DNA from: an uncultured Bacteroides sp. | GTDB lineage: Bacteria; Bacteroidota; Bacteroidia; Bacteroidales; Bacteroidaceae | Direction of reading: 5' to 3' | DNA: 64,000 bases | Assembly (NCBI GenBank): GCA_947074345.1 | Contig: CAMTPH010000002.1 | Coordinates: forward strand, 1-64,000 | Translations under genes and position numbers: made by a program | Notes under the pieces: model-generated | Seen by the model: only the letters and a program-made list of their open reading frames with translations | Databases searched by the model: none | What the model was told of the DNA's origin: nothing | Shown: piece after piece, positions 60,934-64,000 of the stretch | Layout: the number at the start of each line of letters is the position of its first letter | Position numbering within the stretch: the stretch's first letter is position 1

Positions 60934-62622
60934 TTATTCGATTACAGCACCAATACCATCTTCGAATCTACTATCTTTAATAGAGAAATCTCCAGCAGTA
61001 GGATTAGTGAACAAGTCATCAGAAGTACCAGCATATGATTGACAACCTTTGAATGCATTGCTACCAAAGATACCATCAACAGTCATATATGAATTCTCAA
61101 CAACTGGAGTTTGACCACGAACACCACGTGATTTAGAGCTCCAAACTTCATTATCAACTACAGCTGTATATGTCTTAGCCAAGATAGAATTGTTGAATGT
61201 AACATTTGGGCCTAAGCCAGCTTTACCAGCATCAACCAAATAACGTCCATCACCAATGTAGTTATATAATGTACAGTTATTGAATTCAATGTTATCAACA
61301 TTTGCTAAAACAGAACCACTTGATTTGTGCATCAAGATACCATTGTGTCTCAATGTATTCAAGATAGTGTTGTTGAATTTGATAGAAGTAACAGTATAAG
61401 TATTACCATCTAAAGTAATAAATGCATAGTTACCAGAACCTTGATTGTTTACTGCGCAATTGTCGAATGTTAGTTCATCAACTGTAATAGCTTTTGAATC
61501 TTTGAAACGAACAATACTACGAGCGAAGTTATTAAGAGTTACATTTGTAAATGAAACCTCGTTAGCAGAAGCATCAGCACCTTGGTTGAATAGGTATTGA
61601 GCACCAGCATCATTGATGTTTAAGTTCACAAAACGAATGTAACCATGAACACCACCCATGATAACTTCTTTCTCCATATTCAAGACTGCTTTAGAATCAC
61701 CTTCAGCACCGTAGAATGTGATAGACATACCTGCTGGGATGATTAAACCACCTGCATCGCCTGTATTAGGGTCAACACCAACAATGTTGTATTCTGTAGC
61801 ATCAGCAAAACGAACAGTTACACTACTCAAAGAAGAGTATTTGTTCAATGAGTCTTGAGTCAATGTTTCACCTGCAGCAAGACGAATGATGTGTTGCGCT
61901 TCTGGCAATTCCATACGAGTAGTAGCTGTACGAGTACCACGCTTATGACCATTGTTAAGAATAGTAATTTGGTAACCTGTAGAACCTTTCAAACCTGTAA
62001 TAGTAGCAGTACCATTAGCAATGTTATCAGAAGTCAAATCGATAGTTTGCAAATCACCCAAAAGTGTATTACCAGCTTCATCGCTACCCAATACTTCAGC
62101 ATAAGTAATGTGAGTTGCAGCAGCACCAGCTTCCCAAGTCAATACAATAAAGTCTTCACCTCTATCAGATGCAGGAATAGAATTCAAGATGTTTTCTGAT
62201 TTAGTATTGAATGAGAATTTCTCTAAATAACCCCAATGAGATTGTGTAGTTACATCAGAACAAGCTTTCACACGAACGAAGTATTTTGTATCACTGTTCA
62301 AGTTTATAGCAGTGTAAGTAGAGCTAGTAATACTTGCATCTTGACCAAATACTAGAGAGTTTGCACGAATCTCTTCGTTTAACCCATAAAGTGAGTCAGT
62401 GCTCAACTCAACCACATAATAATCTGAACCTGGATAAGCTTTCCAAGTAAGTTCAACATCAGTTTTATCAGGTGATGCGCTCAAACCCGTAGGGCTGAAT
62501 AAACGATCGTAACTAGAATCAGTTTCCCAATCGTTAATATCATTACATGATGTAAGTGTAGAGGCAGCCAAGAGCATAAAAGCTCCTGACATTGCCATCA
62601 TATATTTATTATTCAATTTCAT
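60934..62622 (-). CDS. Surface lipoprotein with fibronectin III-like and beta-helix (DUF4957/DUF5123-like) regions
   Basis: 562 residues. The signal peptide ends AASTLTSCNDINDWE (lipobox). Residues about 40-140 and 145-235 look like two fibronectin type III-like domains (LTWKAYPGSDYYVVELSTDS; LTWEAGAAATHITYAEV). Residues about 240-560 are a right-handed beta-helix of the type called DUF4957/DUF5123 (VRFADATEYNIVG, FVNLNINDAGAQYLFNQG, FNNCTLYNYIGDGRY), ending FSIKDSRFEDGIG. Such proteins follow susD in many polysaccharide loci, often pectin-related, and probably bind glycan at the surface. It lies 28 bp downstream of the SusD gene. Confidence 0.8.
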   Translation of the reverse strand: MKLNNKYMMAMSGAFMLLAASTLTSCNDINDWETDSSYDRLFSPTGLSASPDKTDVELTWKAYPGSDYYVVELSTDSLYGLNEEIRANSLVFGQDASITSSTYTAINLNSDTKYFVRVKACSDVTTQSHWGYLEKFSFNTKSENILNSIPASDRGEDFIVLTWEAGAAATHITYAEVLGSDEAGNTLLGDLQTIDLTSDNIANGTATITGLKGSTGYQITILNNGHKRGTRTATTRMELPEAQHIIRLAAGETLTQDSLNKYSSLSSVTVRFADATEYNIVGVDPNTGDAGGLIIPAGMSITFYGAEGDSKAVLNMEKEVIMGGVHGYIRFVNLNINDAGAQYLFNQGADASANEVSFTNVTLNNFARSIVRFKDSKAITVDELTFDNCAVNNQGSGNYAFITLDGNTYTVTSIKFNNTILNTLRHNGILMHKSSGSVLANVDNIEFNNCTLYNYIGDGRYLVDAGKAGLGPNVTFNNSILAKTYTAVVDNEVWSSKSRGVRGQTPVVENSYMTVDGIFGSNAFKGCQSYAGTSDDLFTNPTAGDFSIKDSRFEDGIGAVIE

Positions 62623-62650
62623 AATTTCAACTAAGTATTAAATAGTTTGA

Positions 62651-64000
62651 TTAATTAGAGAAACCATAAGAGTTACTCAAAGTACCATTAGAAGCAGAAA
62701 TAGTAGTTGAACCAATAGGCATCAAATATCTATTTTTTACTGTTTCATTTAAACCAGCACTAATTCTAGGCAACTTATCGTTCAAGTTTTGTGGGTTAGA
62801 TGTTGTTAATTCCGCTCCCCAGAAAGTAGCACTTGTCCAACCTTCAGATGCAAGACCAGCCAATTCTGCTTGCTCATCTTTTGTTGCATACCATTGAACA
62901 GTTGACATATCGATTGTACCACCATCTTCTTTATATTGGAAGTAAAGTTTAGCTGGGTACTCTTCTAGTTGAGCAACATAATCTTCTTTCATTTGATCGA
63001 TTTTAGCTCCCAACAAATTCCAGCGAATCAAGTCAAACTTACGGTAACCTTCACCAACAAGTTCCCATGCATTTTCATCAACAATAGCATTGAAGAATGC
63101 ATCTTTGTCAGCAGGGATAGAAGCAATATATGACTCAGCTTGAGCTTTATTAGCAGAAGCATAAGCACGTGTATGGACAGCAGCCAATGCTTGACGAGCT
63201 GACATACCTGCACCACCTACAGCTTCAGGACCATACAACTCATTCATAACTTCAGCATACATCAAAAGCACATATGAATAACGCATCTTAGTTACGTTGA
63301 TACCAGACATCCATTTAGCTTCACCAGCAGCAATAGCTTTAGCACGCCAAGTTTCACTCATTTTACGGATATCCCATTTACCAACATACATTTCAAATGG
63401 TTTATTGCTATCAAAACTTTCTACGATTTTACCATTAGTCTCTTTCAATACATAAGGAACACAAGTTAAATCACGACGTAAGTCAGTTTTATTAAATGAC
63501 CAGAAGTAAGGAGCAGGTAGTTTAACCTTACCAGATGAGTTACCTTTAGCACCGTATTGAGTAGAAGAACCATTGATACGTACACCTACTGTGTAGCCTA
63601 GCTCACCACTAATACTCAATCCCATAGGAATTTCGAAGATATTTTCGCGGTAAGTATTATCAAGTTCCAATTGATTTACCTTATACCAATGATTTTCGAT
63701 AGAAGGATTCAATTGGTGACGACCTGAATTAATCAAAATATTCAAGTGAGTCAATGCTTTGTTATACAAAGCTGTACGTTCCTCTTCACCTGGACGTTGA
63801 GTTGGGTATGCAGTTTCACCATTAGCAGCTGTTTCATAGCCTGGTTTTGATTCTTCACGAATAGCCCAACCAGCACGAGTCATAGCAATGTTAGCAAGCA
63901 ATGAGTGTGCATAACCTTTAGTTACATGTTCAGTTGAAGTATTACCAGCCCATGGCAAGTTTTGTGCTGCATCTTCTAAATCTTCAATCAAGAAATCTAA
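62651..64000 (-). CDS. SusD/RagB family lipoprotein (N-terminal part outside window)
   Basis: The visible part is about 450 residues, the C-terminal section of a SusD homologue. It shows GYAHSLLANIAMTRAGWA (TPR-type helix pair), KMRYSYVLLMYAEVMNELYG, AFFNAIVDENAWELVGEGYRKFDLIRWNLLG and a long C-terminal tail ending NRYLMPIG...LSNSYGFSN. The frame stays open to base 64000, so the Met at 63991 is not the start; the signal peptide and first part lie outside. Its SusC partner should lie just beyond the right edge. The substrate is unknown, possibly a pectic or other plant glycan judging by the downstream beta-helix lipoprotein. Confidence 0.9.
   Translation of the reverse strand, partial: LDFLIEDLEDAAQNLPWAGNTSTEHVTKGYAHSLLANIAMTRAGWAIREESKPGYETAANGETAYPTQRPGEEERTALYNKALTHLNILINSGRHQLNPSIENHWYKVNQLELDNTYRENIFEIPMGLSISGELGYTVGVRINGSSTQYGAKGNSSGKVKLPAPYFWSFNKTDLRRDLTCVPYVLKETNGKIVESFDSNKPFEMYVGKWDIRKMSETWRAKAIAAGEAKWMSGINVTKMRYSYVLLMYAEVMNELYGPEAVGGAGMSARQALAAVHTRAYASANKAQAESYIASIPADKDAFFNAIVDENAWELVGEGYRKFDLIRWNLLGAKIDQMKEDYVAQLEEYPAKLYFQYKEDGGTIDMSTVQWYATKDEQAELAGLASEGWTSATFWGAELTTSNPQNLNDKLPRISAGLNETVKNRYLMPIGSTTISASNGTLSNSYGFSN

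Overview
The window looks like a chromosomal segment of a low-GC Bacteroidales bacterium, probably Bacteroidaceae-like. Three things point there: repeated matches to the Bacteroidetes promoter pattern (TTTG, about 19-20 nt, TAnnTTTG) with no strong Shine-Dalgarno sequences; SusC/SusD pairs, a hybrid two-component system and LruC-type lipoproteins; and housekeeping genes in an arrangement typical of that order. No prophage, transposase, CRISPR array or conjugative module was seen.

Layout. 1-9.3 kb is core: the 3' part of ffh, folD, a CapA-like phosphoesterase, a tRNA-His with its own promoter and terminator, a PspC protein, dnaX, an FtsB/DivIC-like gene, an OmpH/Skp-like lipoprotein and pepD. 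9.4-14.5 kb holds a beta-helix lipoprotein overlapping an endonuclease/phosphatase-fold gene, a secreted unknown, fructose-bisphosphate aldolase and ribosomal protein L31 type B. 14.7-27.5 kb is a starch/maltose locus. Its parts are SusC, SusD and a multidomain GH13 amylase on the minus strand, and, divergently, a LacI-type regulator, an MFS sugar transporter and a GH65 phosphorylase. A perfect LacI-type operator palindrome sits between the two arms. 27.6-33.1 kb is a three-gene RND efflux operon. 33.2-36.5 kb is a sodium-pumping decarboxylase (oadGAB). 36.7-40.4 kb is a LysE-DUF4924-rfbD-prfC gene string. purL follows, then a hybrid two-component sensor/regulator overlapping two half-size chromate transporters. 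Next come a minus-strand SPFH / alpha-beta hydrolase / ribbon-helix-helix operon (its last gene is too short for the ORF track), an LruC lipoprotein, a divergent metY and Lrp-type regulator, a HAD phosphatase, a Pif1-like helicase with TPRs and a YrdC-family gene. The right edge enters a second polysaccharide-utilisation-like locus: a DUF4957/DUF5123-like lipoprotein and a SusD truncated by the window.

The most unusual signal is non-coding. Three intergenic regions each carry exactly four tandem palindromic units at a strict period: 23 bp at 23554-23636 and 55015-55097, and 22 bp at 40626-40709. Each family has constant palindromic arms and a variable centre, and several units are exact reverse complements of other units in the same array. 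Two further intergenic regions (6656-6719 and 13897-13960) each carry a pair of 20-bp palindromes exactly 44 bp apart. They lie in divergent, convergent and co-directional gaps alike, so ordinary promoter operators or terminators do not explain them well. They may be multi-site protein-binding arrays or an undescribed class of small interspersed repeat.
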